Part shown: one piece after another, positions 35,706 through 46,310 of the stretch
How the letters are laid out: every line of letters begins with the position of its first letter
Numbering within the stretch: the first letter of the stretch is position 1
DNA from: Pseudomonas sp. 21
GTDB taxonomy: Bacteria > Pseudomonadota > Gammaproteobacteria > Pseudomonadales > Pseudomonadaceae
Direction: 5' to 3'
NCBI RefSeq assembly: GCF_000955805.1
Contig: NZ_JYOA01000010.1
Coordinates: 537,345 to 601,344 of the forward strand
Length of the DNA: 64,000 nt
Position numbers and translations under genes: made by a program
Notes under the pieces: model-generated
The model's input: the letters and a program-made list of their open reading frames with translations, nothing else
Databases searched by the model: none
What the model was told of the DNA's origin: nothing

Positions 35706-36668
35706 ATGGATCTCGCAAACGACAACGACCAGGCCATCACCCGCGACAGCCTGTATGGCACCGCTGCCGAATCCACCTATGCCGGCATCACCAGCTTCAT
35801 GCGCCGTCGCTACAGCCGTGACCTGCGCGGTGTGGACCTGGTGGTCAGCGGCGTGCCGTTCGACACCGCCACCACCAACCGTCCCGGCAGCCGCTTCGGG
35901 CCGCGCGCGATTCGTGCCGCCTCGGTGCAGATGGCCTGGGCCCGGCACTTCCCCTGGGAGTTCGACCCCTTCGACCACCTGGCGGTGATCGACTACGGCG
36001 ACTGTTCCTTCGACCACGGCGTGCCGCAGGAAACCCCGGAGGTCATCGAAGCCCACGCCGCGCGCATCCTCGATGCCGGTTGCGCGCTGCTGACCCTGGG
36101 CGGCGACCACTTCATCAGCTACCCGCTGCTCAAGGCCCACGCGAAGAAGCACGGCCCGCTGTCGCTGATCCACTTCGACGCGCACAGCGACACCTGGCCC
36201 GACGAAGACTGCCAGCGCATCGACCACGGCACCATGTTCTACCACGCGGCCCGCGAGGGATTGGTGGACCCGTCGCGCTCGGTGCAGGTCGGCCTGCGCA
36301 CCACCAACGACGACGTCATGGGCTTCCAGGTGCTGGATGCCCGCGAAGTCCATCGCCACTCGCCGCAAGCCATCGCCGAGCGTATCCGTGCGCGGGTCGG
36401 CGACAACCCGGTGTACCTGACCTTCGACATCGACTGCCTCGACCCGGCCTTCGCACCGGGCACCGGCACGCCAGTCTGCGGCGGGCTGAGTTCGCACCAG
36501 GCACTGGAAATCCTCCGTGCGTTGCGCGGCATCAACCTGGTGGGGATGGACGTGGTGGAAGTCGCGCCGCCCTACGACAGCGCCGAAATCACCGCCCTGG
36601 CCGGCGCGACCCTGGCGATGGAGATGGTTTGCCTGTACGCGGCGCGGCACAAGCTGGGCGAGCGTTGA
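35706..36668 (+). CDS. speB: Agmatinase SpeB (ureohydrolase family)
   Basis: 320 residues. Manganese-binding ureohydrolase motifs are GGDHFISYP, HFDAHSDTW and TFDIDCLDPAFAPGTGTPV, with GMDVVEVAPPYD near the C-terminus. The sequence follows E. coli SpeB closely (VSGVPFDTATTNRPGSRFGP, FDHGTMFYHA), favouring agmatine as substrate, giving putrescine plus urea. A related guanidinobutyrase/guanidinopropionase activity (GbuA/GpuA) is the main alternative. AGAGGA precedes ATG 35706. Together with speA (43351) and urease it could close an arginine-to-ammonia route. Confidence 0.92.
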   Translation: MDLANDNDQAITRDSLYGTAAESTYAGITSFMRRRYSRDLRGVDLVVSGVPFDTATTNRPGSRFGPRAIRAASVQMAWARHFPWEFDPFDHLAVIDYGDCSFDHGVPQETPEVIEAHAARILDAGCALLTLGGDHFISYPLLKAHAKKHGPLSLIHFDAHSDTWPDEDCQRIDHGTMFYHAAREGLVDPSRSVQVGLRTTNDDVMGFQVLDAREVHRHSPQAIAERIRARVGDNPVYLTFDIDCLDPAFAPGTGTPVCGGLSSHQALEILRALRGINLVGMDVVEVAPPYDSAEITALAGATLAMEMVCLYAARHKLGER

Positions 36669-36684
36669 GCTCGGCCTGAAGAGC

Positions 36685-36758
36685 GTTCGCGAGCAAGAAC
36701 TGGGCGTCCCCCTCGCTCCTACGAAGAGCGCCCCTGTAGGAGCGAGCTTGCTCGCGAA
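36685..36758. repeat. REP pair including the inverse of the variant GAGGGGGACGCC arm
   Basis: GTTCGCGAGCAAGAACTGGG, then GCGTCCCCCTCGCTCCTAC (inverse of the variant arm at 14180 and 18361), then the standard TGTAGGAGCGAGCTTGCTCG. It lies between convergent speB and the chemoreceptor gene. Confidence 0.8.
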
Positions 36759-36790
36759 TCGCCCCAGCGCCTGCGTCCCCAGGTTCGGGC

Positions 36791-38758
36791 TCAGACGCGG
36801 AACGCCCGCACCGCCGTATGCAGCGCACCGCCCAGTTCCTGCAGTTGCTCGCCCTGGCTGCGGCCCTGGCCGATCAGGCGCAGGTTCTGGCTGCCCAGTT
36901 CGTGGATGCGTTCGCTGTGCGAGCGAATCTCGCTGACCGCGCCGCTCTGCTGGGCGGAACTCTCGGCAATGCGTTCGGCCATGCTGGCGATGGTGCGGAT
37001 GGCACCGACCACTTCGTCCAGAGCGCCCTCGGCGGCACCGGCCTGGTTGGCGGTCACTTCCGCGTGCTCGACCTGGCTGCGCATCGCTTCCACCGACTGC
37101 CGTGCGGCCTGTTGCAGGCGTGCGGTGAGCTGCTGGATTTCCTCGGTGGCACCGGCGGTGCGCAGTGCCAGTGAGCGGACCTCTTCGGCGACGACCGCAA
37201 AGCCACGACCCTGCTCGCCGGCCCGGGCGGCCTCGATGGCGGCGTTGAGGGCCAGCAGGTTGGTCTGTTCGGCAATGGAGCGGATCACTCCCAGAACATT
37301 GCCGATGGTGGCCGATTCTTCCGCCAGGTTCTCGATGGCCTGCGCGTTGCTCTGCACTTCGTCCACCAGCGCGCGCATGCCGTTCAGGCTGTTGCCGATC
37401 ACCTGCTGGCCCTGCTCGACGGCCATGCCGGCGGCATGGCTGGCCGAGGCGGCCTGGCTGGCGTCGCCGGCCACCTGCTGGATCGCCGCTTCCATGTCGC
37501 CCAGCGCGTCGCGGATTTCCCCGGTGTCGCTGGCCTGGCGTTCCGCGCCGGCGTGCAGGCCGCCGCTGAGTTCGGCCAGGGCGCGGCTGCTGCCGGCCAC
37601 TTCCTCGGCGCGCTGGTGGATGGTGCCGACCAGGGTACCGAGGAAGTCGCGCAGACGGTTCAGCGACTCCTGCAGCTCCACCAGGTCGCGGGTACGGGTG
37701 GCTAGGTCGATGGGCTTGGCGAAGTCGCCACGGGCCCAGGTGGAGAGCGCCGGGACCAGTTGGCCGAGCACGCGCGCCAGGCGGCGTTGCAGGGTGTCGA
37801 TGAGCAGCGCGGTGGCGAGGATCAGGGCGATCAGCGCGCCCTGGATGACGCGTACCTGTGCCTGGATCTTCGAGCGCTCCTCGCGTACCTGCGGCTCCAG
37901 AGTCGCCAGGGCCTGCTGCACGGCGCCCAGGCGCTGGGCAGTGGCGGCGGCCAGCTCCTGGCGCTGGGCGACCAGTTGGCGGGTGCGGTCCAGTTCGTCG
38001 GGGTAGCGACGCAGAACACTGGCGAGGTCGCGCTTGAGGGTGACGCCGCGATCCTCGCTCTGCGCCTGTGCGGCCGGCTGGGATTCCAGGCCCATCATCG
38101 CGGCGAAGTCGTCGGAGGCGGAGGCCTGCTGCTCCAGCACGCCGAGTAGCGGCAGGGCGTCGATGCGTTCGGCCAGCTGGCGCAGGGCTTCCAGCTCGCG
38201 CTGGAGGTCCTCGGCCAGCGCCGGGTTGCCGCTTTCCACCAGCTTGGCGCGGGCGTGGGCCAGGCGCGTCAGGTGCAGGCCGGCCTGCAGCAGCGGGGTG
38301 CGGTACTCGGCGGCGGCGGGGTTCTGGCTGGCGTCGGCATAGGTGCCGAGCTGGTCCAGTGCGGCCAGCAGGTCGCGCTCGGCCTGCAGCAGCAGACCCT
38401 GTGGATCGCCGGCCAGCTTGCCGGCGGCGAGCAACTGGTTGCCGCTGAACTGGCGCAGCTCGTCGAGGCGCTGGCCGAGCAGTTGGCCGAGGCTGTCCGG
38501 CAGTTGCGGCAGCTCCTGGGCCAATTCGTCCAGCCCTTGCTGGGCGGCCTTCTGCTTGAGCGCGTCGCCACTGGCGAGGTACGCCTGGATGTTCTGCGCG
38601 ACCTTGCGCTCGAAGCCCTGGGAAAGTTCCAGGTAGCGGTCCATCAAGGTGAACGGGCGCTCCAGGGCGCGTTGCGACCACCACAGGGTGGCGCCCAGCG
38701 CGAGGCACACGAGCAGGAGCAGGAAGGTATTGAGGTTGGTGAGCAGCTTGAGGCGCAT
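36791..38758 (-). CDS. ctpL: Methyl-accepting chemotaxis protein, CtpL-like
   Basis: 655 residues. One membrane span is at the N-terminus ([15 protein letters not shown]), then a long all-helical periplasmic domain (about 30-315), a second span ([20 protein letters not shown]), a HAMP-like region and the signalling domain whose hairpin tip is [20 protein letters not shown]. The place beside the REC-GGDEF gene corresponds to ctpL (PA4844) in PAO1, which mediates phosphate taxis; the symbol rests on position and architecture. There is no C-terminal CheR-docking pentapeptide (ends AVRAFRV). The start MRLKLLTN is set by the membrane span. Confidence 0.9.
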   Translation of the reverse strand: MRLKLLTNLNTFLLLLVCLALGATLWWSQRALERPFTLMDRYLELSQGFERKVAQNIQAYLASGDALKQKAAQQGLDELAQELPQLPDSLGQLLGQRLDELRQFSGNQLLAAGKLAGDPQGLLLQAERDLLAALDQLGTYADASQNPAAAEYRTPLLQAGLHLTRLAHARAKLVESGNPALAEDLQRELEALRQLAERIDALPLLGVLEQQASASDDFAAMMGLESQPAAQAQSEDRGVTLKRDLASVLRRYPDELDRTRQLVAQRQELAAATAQRLGAVQQALATLEPQVREERSKIQAQVRVIQGALIALILATALLIDTLQRRLARVLGQLVPALSTWARGDFAKPIDLATRTRDLVELQESLNRLRDFLGTLVGTIHQRAEEVAGSSRALAELSGGLHAGAERQASDTGEIRDALGDMEAAIQQVAGDASQAASASHAAGMAVEQGQQVIGNSLNGMRALVDEVQSNAQAIENLAEESATIGNVLGVIRSIAEQTNLLALNAAIEAARAGEQGRGFAVVAEEVRSLALRTAGATEEIQQLTARLQQAARQSVEAMRSQVEHAEVTANQAGAAEGALDEVVGAIRTIASMAERIAESSAQQSGAVSEIRSHSERIHELGSQNLRLIGQGRSQGEQLQELGGALHTAVRAFRV

Positions 38759-38889
38759 GGCAGGTCTCGACCGACAGCGAAAAACGGCGAGCCCTGAACC
38801 TATTGCAGTTTCGTTACTGGCTGATGACACGGTGCCAGCATTCGGTCGGGAAATGGCGCGGCAGAGCGCCGCGCCGCCACTGCGGGGTG

Positions 38890-40500
38890 TTACTTGAAGA
38901 CCTCGACGCGATTGCGGCCGCCGTGCTTGGCGGTGTACAGCGCCTCGTCGGCCTGCTTGGCGAGGGTCTTGATGTCCATCTCATCGCCCAGCTCGGCGAT
39001 GCCGCAGCTGAAGGTGCAGGACAGGTCGTGGGGCTGCGCCGGGTAATGAATCTCGGCGAAGCGCTGGCGGATTTCCTCCAGCACCTTGTGCGCCGAGGCG
39101 GCATCGGTGTCCGGCAGCACCACGGCGAATTCCTCGCCGCCGTAGCGGCCGATGTGATCGGTCTTGCGCAGGCGCTGCTTGAGGAACAGCGCCAGGCTCT
39201 TGATCACCCGGTCGCCCATGGGGTGGCCGTAGGTGTCGTTGACCCGCTTGAAGTGGTCGATGTCGAGCATCGCGAAGGTCAGCGGGCGCTCCTCGCGGCG
39301 TGCGCGGAAGCGGGCGTCATCCAGCAGCTGCAGGGTATGGGTGTGGTTGTACAGGCCGGTCAGGCTGTCGCGCACCATCCGCGCCTTCAGGCTGCGCGCG
39401 CGGGCGGCGCGGTTGCGCACGGTGGCGATCAGGTGGCGCGGCTTGATCGGCTTGGTGAGGAAGTCGTCGCCGCCCTCGCTCATGGCGTCCAGCTGCTTGT
39501 CCAGGTCGTCCTCGGCGGACAGGTAGATGATCGGCACGCTGACGTAGCGCTCGTGCTGGCGGATCACCTTGGCCAGCTCGGTGCCCAGGCACTCGGGCAT
39601 GTACATGTCGAGGATGATCAGGTCCGGCTGGAACTCGGCCAGCTCGGTCATCACCGACAGCGGCGCGGTGAGGGCGCGGGTGACGATGCCGGCGCTGTTG
39701 AGGACCATCTCGGTGTGCGCGGCCTGGGCGCGGGAATCATCGACGATCAGTACGCGGAACGGCTCGTAATGGGCCACGCGGGTCAGCGTTTCGATCTTCT
39801 CCAGCAGGCCGGAGGCGTCCAGGGCGCCGCTGAAGAAGTCCTGGCCACCGGCGCGGGCGGCGGCCAGGCGGGTCGGGGTGTCGGTTTCCTCGTGACTGAA
39901 GAACAGCACCGGCAGCTTCTGCTTGAGGCCGGCCTGGGCTTCGTCGGCCAGGGCCAGGCCCTGGCCGCCCCCGAAGTCGATTTCCATGACGATGGCTGCC
40001 GGATGGCGGTCCGCCATGGCGGCACGGAAGGCGTTGGCATGCTCGCAGGGCTGCGCGGCCATGCCGAAGAACTCCAGCTGCTGGGCCAGGCGCTCGGCGC
40101 GCTCCTGATCCTGCAGGGCCAGGTAGACCGGTTTGCGCAGCGGCGGCAGGTGGGTCTGCTCGAACTGGTCGCCGTGGCGCAGGCCCGTGCGCGACAGGCG
40201 CTGCATCAGGTGGTTGAGTTCGGTGATCAGCTCGCTGGAGAGGCGCCCGCGGTTGTCCTGCACGGCGCGCAGGCACTGGTCGATGGCCTTGGCCAGGTCG
40301 GCGTGCTCGGCCTGCTCGAAGCGTTCGGCGTAGCGCTGCAGGCGCAGGCAGGCCTCGGCCAGTTCCGCCGTACCGGCGCTGTTCCACTCCGAGCGCGACA
40401 GGCGTTGCCAGACTTCCAGCAGGTGACGGGCCTGGTGGATCACCCGCTGGGCGAAGTGATGCTTGAGGCGGTCGAGGGATGGATCGTCGAGCTCGGTCAT
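38890..40500 (-). CDS. gcbA: Diguanylate cyclase with two receiver-like domains, GcbA/AdcA-like
   Basis: 536 residues. An N-terminal all-helical, HPt-like region (about 1-115) is followed by a receiver-like domain (about 120-240) lacking the usual phospho-Asp motif (VMEIDFGGG in that place), a canonical receiver with LIVDDSR and [10 protein letters not shown], and a GGDEF domain with GGEEF and an upstream I-site RKTD for product inhibition. It makes c-di-GMP in the cytoplasm. The position matches PA4843 (gcbA/adcA), a cyclase of initial attachment and dispersion. 131 bases upstream of the chemoreceptor gene. Confidence 0.9.
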   Translation of the reverse strand: MTELDDPSLDRLKHHFAQRVIHQARHLLEVWQRLSRSEWNSAGTAELAEACLRLQRYAERFEQAEHADLAKAIDQCLRAVQDNRGRLSSELITELNHLMQRLSRTGLRHGDQFEQTHLPPLRKPVYLALQDQERAERLAQQLEFFGMAAQPCEHANAFRAAMADRHPAAIVMEIDFGGGQGLALADEAQAGLKQKLPVLFFSHEETDTPTRLAAARAGGQDFFSGALDASGLLEKIETLTRVAHYEPFRVLIVDDSRAQAAHTEMVLNSAGIVTRALTAPLSVMTELAEFQPDLIILDMYMPECLGTELAKVIRQHERYVSVPIIYLSAEDDLDKQLDAMSEGGDDFLTKPIKPRHLIATVRNRAARARSLKARMVRDSLTGLYNHTHTLQLLDDARFRARREERPLTFAMLDIDHFKRVNDTYGHPMGDRVIKSLALFLKQRLRKTDHIGRYGGEEFAVVLPDTDAASAHKVLEEIRQRFAEIHYPAQPHDLSCTFSCGIAELGDEMDIKTLAKQADEALYTAKHGGRNRVEVFK

Positions 40501-40788
40501 CGCGCGCTTCTTTATAGGGCCGTACCGGCGGCCAGCGGGGCGAATATGTTTCCGCCGTGATACACACTGATGGCCCTATGCTACCAATCCTTGATGGCAA
40601 TAACAGTGCCTTCGGTCAAACATCTCAAGCTTTGTAATTCGCACCATTACCTAGCACCATGCGCAGGGTAGGCTGCGCTGACCCGCCTGCGTGCGGCATG
40701 CTTGCGCAGTGAGGCCTAAAATCCCGGCACCCTGGGGCCGGTTGCGGGTCCAAGCTATCTTCGAATTCGGGACATCAAGGAACTTGCC

Positions 40789-41853
40789 ATGTGGAACTGG
40801 AAGAAACGCGGCTCCGTACGTGATCGCGTGAACGACTCGGTGGACGACGCGCGCGCCTACTTCGGCGGCCCCTGGCTGGGCCGCGTGCTCGGCGGTCTGC
40901 TGGGCGTCTACCTGGTGATCTGCGGCGCGATCGGCTGGTACTGGAGCCAGGAGCCGGACCTGTTCCCCGTGCAGCAGAACGCCCAGGCCGCCGCCGAACG
41001 TGCCGGCCGGCAGATGGTGGTGGGCTACACCACGGTGGAAACCCTCAAGGAAGTGGTCGCCACGCTGCTCAACAAACCGGGCGGCTACCTGTCCAACGAC
41101 ATCTTCCCGCCGGGCGTCTGGCTGGACAACATGCCCAGCTGGGAATACGGCGCCCTGGTCCAGGTGCGCGACCTGTCCCGCGCGCTGCGCAAGGACTTCG
41201 CCCGCTCCCAGTCGCAGTCCACCGAGGACGCCGACCTGGCGCGCGCCGAGCCGCGCTTCAACTTCGACAACAAGAGCTGGGCGCTGCCGTCCTCCGAGTC
41301 GGAATACGCCGAGGGCATCAAGTCCCTGGACCGTTACCTCGGCCGTCTCTCCGCCGATCCGGCCGGCGCGCAGTTCTATGCCCGCGCCGACAGCCTGAAC
41401 AACTGGCTGGGTGACGTTTCCACCCGCCTGGGCTCGCTGTCCCAGCGCCTCTCGGCCAGCGTCGGTCGGGTCAAGCTGAACACCAACATCACGCCGATGC
41501 AGCCGGTCACCCCCGGCCAGGCGCCGGAAGTCGAGGAAGTGATCCAGGAAACTCCCTGGATGCAGATCGACAACGTGTTCTACGAAGCCCGCGGCCAGGC
41601 CTGGGCGCTGTCGCACATCCTGCGCGCCATCGAGGTGGACTTCGCCGACGTGCTGGCGAAGAAGAACGCCACCGTCAGCGTGCGCCAGATCATCCGCGAG
41701 CTGGAGGCCGCCGAGGCGCCGCTGTGGAGCCCGATGGTCCTCAACGGCAGCGGCTTCGGCGTGCTGGCCAACCACTCGCTGGTGATGGCCAACTACATCT
41801 CCCGCGCCAACGCCGCGATCATCGACCTGCGCCAGCTGCTGGCCCAGGGCTGA
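40789..41853 (+). CDS. DUF2333 membrane-anchored protein
   Basis: 354 residues. One membrane span near residues 28-52 (GRVLGGLLGVYLVICGAIGW) anchors a mostly helical periplasmic domain containing YLSNDIFPPGVWLDN and NRSLVMANYISRANAAII-like segments conserved in DUF2333. AAGGA precedes ATG 40789. It is followed three bases later by the Nudix gene, as in other pseudomonads. The function is unknown. Confidence 0.93.
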   Translation: MWNWKKRGSVRDRVNDSVDDARAYFGGPWLGRVLGGLLGVYLVICGAIGWYWSQEPDLFPVQQNAQAAAERAGRQMVVGYTTVETLKEVVATLLNKPGGYLSNDIFPPGVWLDNMPSWEYGALVQVRDLSRALRKDFARSQSQSTEDADLARAEPRFNFDNKSWALPSSESEYAEGIKSLDRYLGRLSADPAGAQFYARADSLNNWLGDVSTRLGSLSQRLSASVGRVKLNTNITPMQPVTPGQAPEVEEVIQETPWMQIDNVFYEARGQAWALSHILRAIEVDFADVLAKKNATVSVRQIIRELEAAEAPLWSPMVLNGSGFGVLANHSLVMANYISRANAAIIDLRQLLAQG

Positions 41854-41856
41854 TCG

Positions 41857-42396
41857 ATGGAAGGCATCAGCCGCAAGGAGGCCGCCCACCGGGCGGCTTC
41901 GGACGCCGAGAAGATCGCCTGGGTCGACGAAGACGACCAGTTGCTGGGCAGCCTGCCGCGCGCCGAACTGCGTGCGCGCGGGCTGATCGGCCGCGGCACC
42001 TTCATCCTGCTGTTCAACTCCGCCGGTGAGCTGTGCGTGCACCGCCGCACCCTGAGCAAGGCGGTCTACCCCGGTTACTGGGACCCGGCCGCCGGCGGCA
42101 TGGTGCAGGCTGACGAGAGCTATGCGGAGTCCGCCGCCCGCGAGCTGGAAGAAGAGCTGGGCATCGCTGGCGTCGAATTGCGTGCCCACGGCACCTTCTT
42201 CTTCGACCAGCCGGACAACCGCCTGTGGTGCGCGGTGTTCTCCGCCGTGTCCGATGCGCCGCTGAAGCTGCAGCCCGAAGAGGTGCTGGAAGCGAAATTC
42301 ATCGACCCTCACCAGGCGCTGGCCGAGGCCAGGGCGGGTGCGCTGTATTGCCCGGATTCGCTGGCGGCGTTGCGCAAGTACCTGGTCAGCTTCTGA
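41857..42396 (+). CDS. Nudix hydrolase, YfcD-like
   Basis: 179 residues. The Nudix box runs from GGMVQADESYAESAAREL through EEELGI (G-x5-E-x7-RELxEELG). The order DPAAGGMV and FFFDQPDNRLWCAVF is typical of the YfcD/IDI-like group. The substrate is not predictable; isopentenyl diphosphate isomerase activity is unlikely because the IDI cysteine motif is missing (compare the idi gene at 59706). It forms a unit with the DUF2333 gene. Confidence 0.93.
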   Translation: MEGISRKEAAHRAASDAEKIAWVDEDDQLLGSLPRAELRARGLIGRGTFILLFNSAGELCVHRRTLSKAVYPGYWDPAAGGMVQADESYAESAARELEEELGIAGVELRAHGTFFFDQPDNRLWCAVFSAVSDAPLKLQPEEVLEAKFIDPHQALAEARAGALYCPDSLAALRKYLVSF

Positions 42397-42412
42397 CGTC
42401 GGGTTGCTTTTC

Positions 42413-42480
42413 GTAGGAGCGAGCTTGCTCGCGAACTGAGCCCCGCTGTGGGGTTTGTTCGCGAGCAAGCTCGCTCCTAC
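42413..42480. repeat. Perfect inverted REP pair
   Basis: GTAGGAGCGAGCTTGCTCGC at 42413 and its inverse ending 42480 enclose a 20-base spacer with its own CCCCGCTGTGGGG hairpin. The rest of the 308-base gap to the next gene (42481-42704) must contain the promoter of the SUI1 gene but I could not identify its elements. Confidence 0.85.
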
Positions 42481-42704
42481 AGGCAACCCTTCACCCCGAA
42501 TCGCGTCCCATGTCGCCAAACCACCGATCAATGACGCATTTTCGGTCTTAGCATTTGCCTTCAATGCTGCTAAATTGCGCGACCTTTCCGGCAGGGTCCT
42601 CCGCCGGGAATTGCGCAGCCCCTGCCTGAGTGGGGCGTCGCGGTCGGCGCCAGCCGGCCATTCGTTGACCTGGCCCGAAGAGGCCAATCCTGGGGAAACG
42701 CCCG

Positions 42705-43076
42705 GTGGTCAAGAAAGCATCCTCCCTGTCCGCCCTCGGCGGGCTCGTCTATTCCACTGATTCCGGCCGGCATTGCCCGGACTGCAATCAGCCCATTGGC
42801 GCGTGCATCTGCAAGCAGGCCGAGATTCCGGCCGGCGATGGCATCGCTCGCGTGCGTCGGGAAACCAAGGGCCGCGGTGGCAAGACCGTGACCACGGTGA
42901 CCGGCGTGCCGCTGGCGGCCGATGCGCTGAAGGACCTGGCCACGGCGCTGAAGAAACGCTGCGGCACGGGTGGCGCGCTGAAGGACGGCATCATCGAGAT
43001 CCAGGGCGACCACGTCGACCTGCTGCTCGAAGAGCTGACCAAGCGCGGCCTCAAGGCGAAGAAATCCGGCGGCTGA
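42705..43076 (+). CDS. yciH: SUI1/eIF1-like translation factor YciH
   Basis: 123 residues, starting at GTG 42705 with GGGGA upstream. It carries a CPDCNQPIGACIC motif (CxxC...CxC, possible metal site) before the SUI1 domain (GKTVTTVTGVPLAADALKDL, then KKRCGTGGALKDGIIEIQGD). It is thought to act at the ribosomal P site in start-codon selection. Orthologs precede speA in pseudomonads. Confidence 0.94.
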   Translation: MVKKASSLSALGGLVYSTDSGRHCPDCNQPIGACICKQAEIPAGDGIARVRRETKGRGGKTVTTVTGVPLAADALKDLATALKKRCGTGGALKDGIIEIQGDHVDLLLEELTKRGLKAKKSGG

Positions 43077-43350
43077 GCCGTCTTCTGTCGCAAGCGACTC
43101 TCCCCTGTCGAGAACGGGTTCCAGGCGATGCGCGTCGTGCGCATGGCCGGCAAGCCCTTTCCCTAGATGGGAGATTTATCGGCGCGCCCTGGGCGTGTCG
43201 TCGGATTTTCCTAAACTTACCGCCAACCCCGGCGGTCAACACGGCAACGTCACGAGGCCCGGCTAGGTTTACACCACCAGGCCTGACGACTCACCCGCAC
43301 GCCGGGCGGGCGCCTGCACACATTCGCGCAAATTGAGGAGACCACCCCGC

Positions 43351-45264
<1,914 letters not shown>

Positions 45265-45286
45265 TGGATCGGCTGTCGATGTGATG

Positions 45287-45314
45287 AAAAGCCCCGCTTC
45301 GGCGGGGCTTTTTT
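45287..45314 (+). terminator. Rho-independent terminator of speA
   Basis: AAAAGCCCCGC-TTCG-GCGGGGCTTTTTT, a GC stem of 7-8 pairs with a stable UUCG tetraloop and a T run, 22 bases after the speA stop. It is the only textbook intrinsic terminator in this window. Confidence 0.95.
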
Positions 45315-45351
45315 CTTGCTCCTGCGAAAGCGCTTGAGGCGGAGTTGAATC

Positions 45352-45398
45352 GTAGGGGCGCGCCATGCGCGCGATCGCGGGTGTGGTCTGCTCCTACA
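45352..45398. repeat. REP-like palindrome, GGGGCGCGCC variant
   Basis: GTAGGGGCGCGCCATGCGCG, core CGATCGCGGG, end TGGTCTGCTCCTACAG; a degenerate copy of the family at 2905 and 35618. It lies between speA and nrdG (convergent). Confidence 0.65.
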
Positions 45399-45430
45399 GG
45401 GGAATGCCGAGCGTCAGGAGGTACGGATGT

Positions 45431-46129
45431 TCACGCGTCGCGCAGTTCGAAGCTTGGGAACAGCGCGTGCAGCTCTCGCCAGAGATCAGGTGCGCCATGG
45501 GGCGCGGGCGTGGCGATCAGCTCCGGATCGAGCTGCCGCCCACTGCGGGCCAGTTGCACGACGAAGTTTTCCACACCCATGCCGCGCAACTGCGTTGCCA
45601 GCCGGCGCAGGCGCTCCAGGTCGAACAACTGCCAATGCACGGTCGTCCGGCATTCGTGGTCCGCGCCGCTGTCCAGCAACAGCTCCAGGCTGCGCCAGTT
45701 GGCTCGTCCGCTGCGCTTCACACCGGTAGTGGCGTCCATGTCCTCGGCCAGTCCCTTCACGTCGAACCCCACCCAGTCCGCCTGGGGCAGTGCTCGGGCA
45801 AAGGACTCCGGGCGGATGCCGGCGCTGTGCAGGCCAGCGCGGAAACCCATCTCGCGCACGCTGGCCATGGCCTCCGGTAGCGCGTTCTGCAGAGTCGCCT
45901 CGCCGCCACTGAACACCACAGCCTGCAACAGGCCCTGGCGACGGCGGAGGAAGGCGAGGATGTCGTCCCAACCGATTTCCTCTTCGCCGCGCGGCGCAAT
46001 CAGCTCCGGGTTGTGGCAGTAGCGGCAGCGCCAGGCGCAGCCCTGGCAGAACAGCACGCAGGCGAGCAGGCCGGGGTAGTCGAGGGTGGTCAGGGGCACC
46101 AGGCCCCCGACCCTCAGGGTTGCGTTCAT
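45431..46129 (-). CDS. nrdG: Anaerobic ribonucleotide reductase activating protein NrdG
   Basis: 232-residue radical-SAM activase. The [4Fe-4S] site is CAWRCRYCHNP (CxxxCxxC) inside FCQGCAWRCRYCHN, then FSGGEATLQ, the SAM-binding GGE motif. It makes the glycyl radical on the class III enzyme. Its ATG 46129 overlaps the stop of the 48-residue tail gene (ATGA), so the three proteins nrdD, tail and NrdG are made from one transcript. Length and sequence are of the longer NrdG (PflA-like) type. Confidence 0.96.
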   Translation of the reverse strand: MNATLRVGGLVPLTTLDYPGLLACVLFCQGCAWRCRYCHNPELIAPRGEEEIGWDDILAFLRRRQGLLQAVVFSGGEATLQNALPEAMASVREMGFRAGLHSAGIRPESFARALPQADWVGFDVKGLAEDMDATTGVKRSGRANWRSLELLLDSGADHECRTTVHWQLFDLERLRRLATQLRGMGVENFVVQLARSGRQLDPELIATPAPHGAPDLWRELHALFPSFELRDA

Positions 46130-46272
46130 CGCGTCTCGCGGAAGTGGCGGCGCTCGCGGTGCTCGGATTGCTTGCCGGCGTTGAAGGCCGACACCGGGCG
46201 GTGATAACCCATCACGCGGGTCCACACCTCGCAGCGCTGGCGTTGGCTTTCGGGCAGTTGGTTGGCGGTCAT
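46126..46272 (-). CDS. Separate glycyl-radical tail of anaerobic ribonucleotide reductase
   Basis: 48 residues beginning MTANQLPESQ. Residues 14-45 carry CEVWTRVMGYHRPVSAF then NAGKQSEHRERRHF, matching the C-terminal end of class III NrdD (in E. coli RRVCGYLGSPDARPF then NAGKQEEVKRRV). Gly22 in RVMGY aligns with the radical glycine (E. coli Gly681). It has its own Shine-Dalgarno (AAAGGAGC) and starts 38 bases after the nrdD stop; in-frame stops and spacing rule out a simple frameshift. It presumably docks on NrdD to hold the radical (inference). Confidence 0.88.
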   Translation of the reverse strand: MTANQLPESQRQRCEVWTRVMGYHRPVSAFNAGKQSEHRERRHFRETR

Positions 46273-46310
46273 CGGTGGTGCTCCTTTTGCGTGGATGAAG
46301 GAATGGGTAA

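Noticed and set aside
41857-42396. Second isopentenyl-diphosphate isomerase
   Set aside because: It has the Nudix box but lacks the NTCCGHP cysteine motif seen in the genuine idi at 59706-60245.
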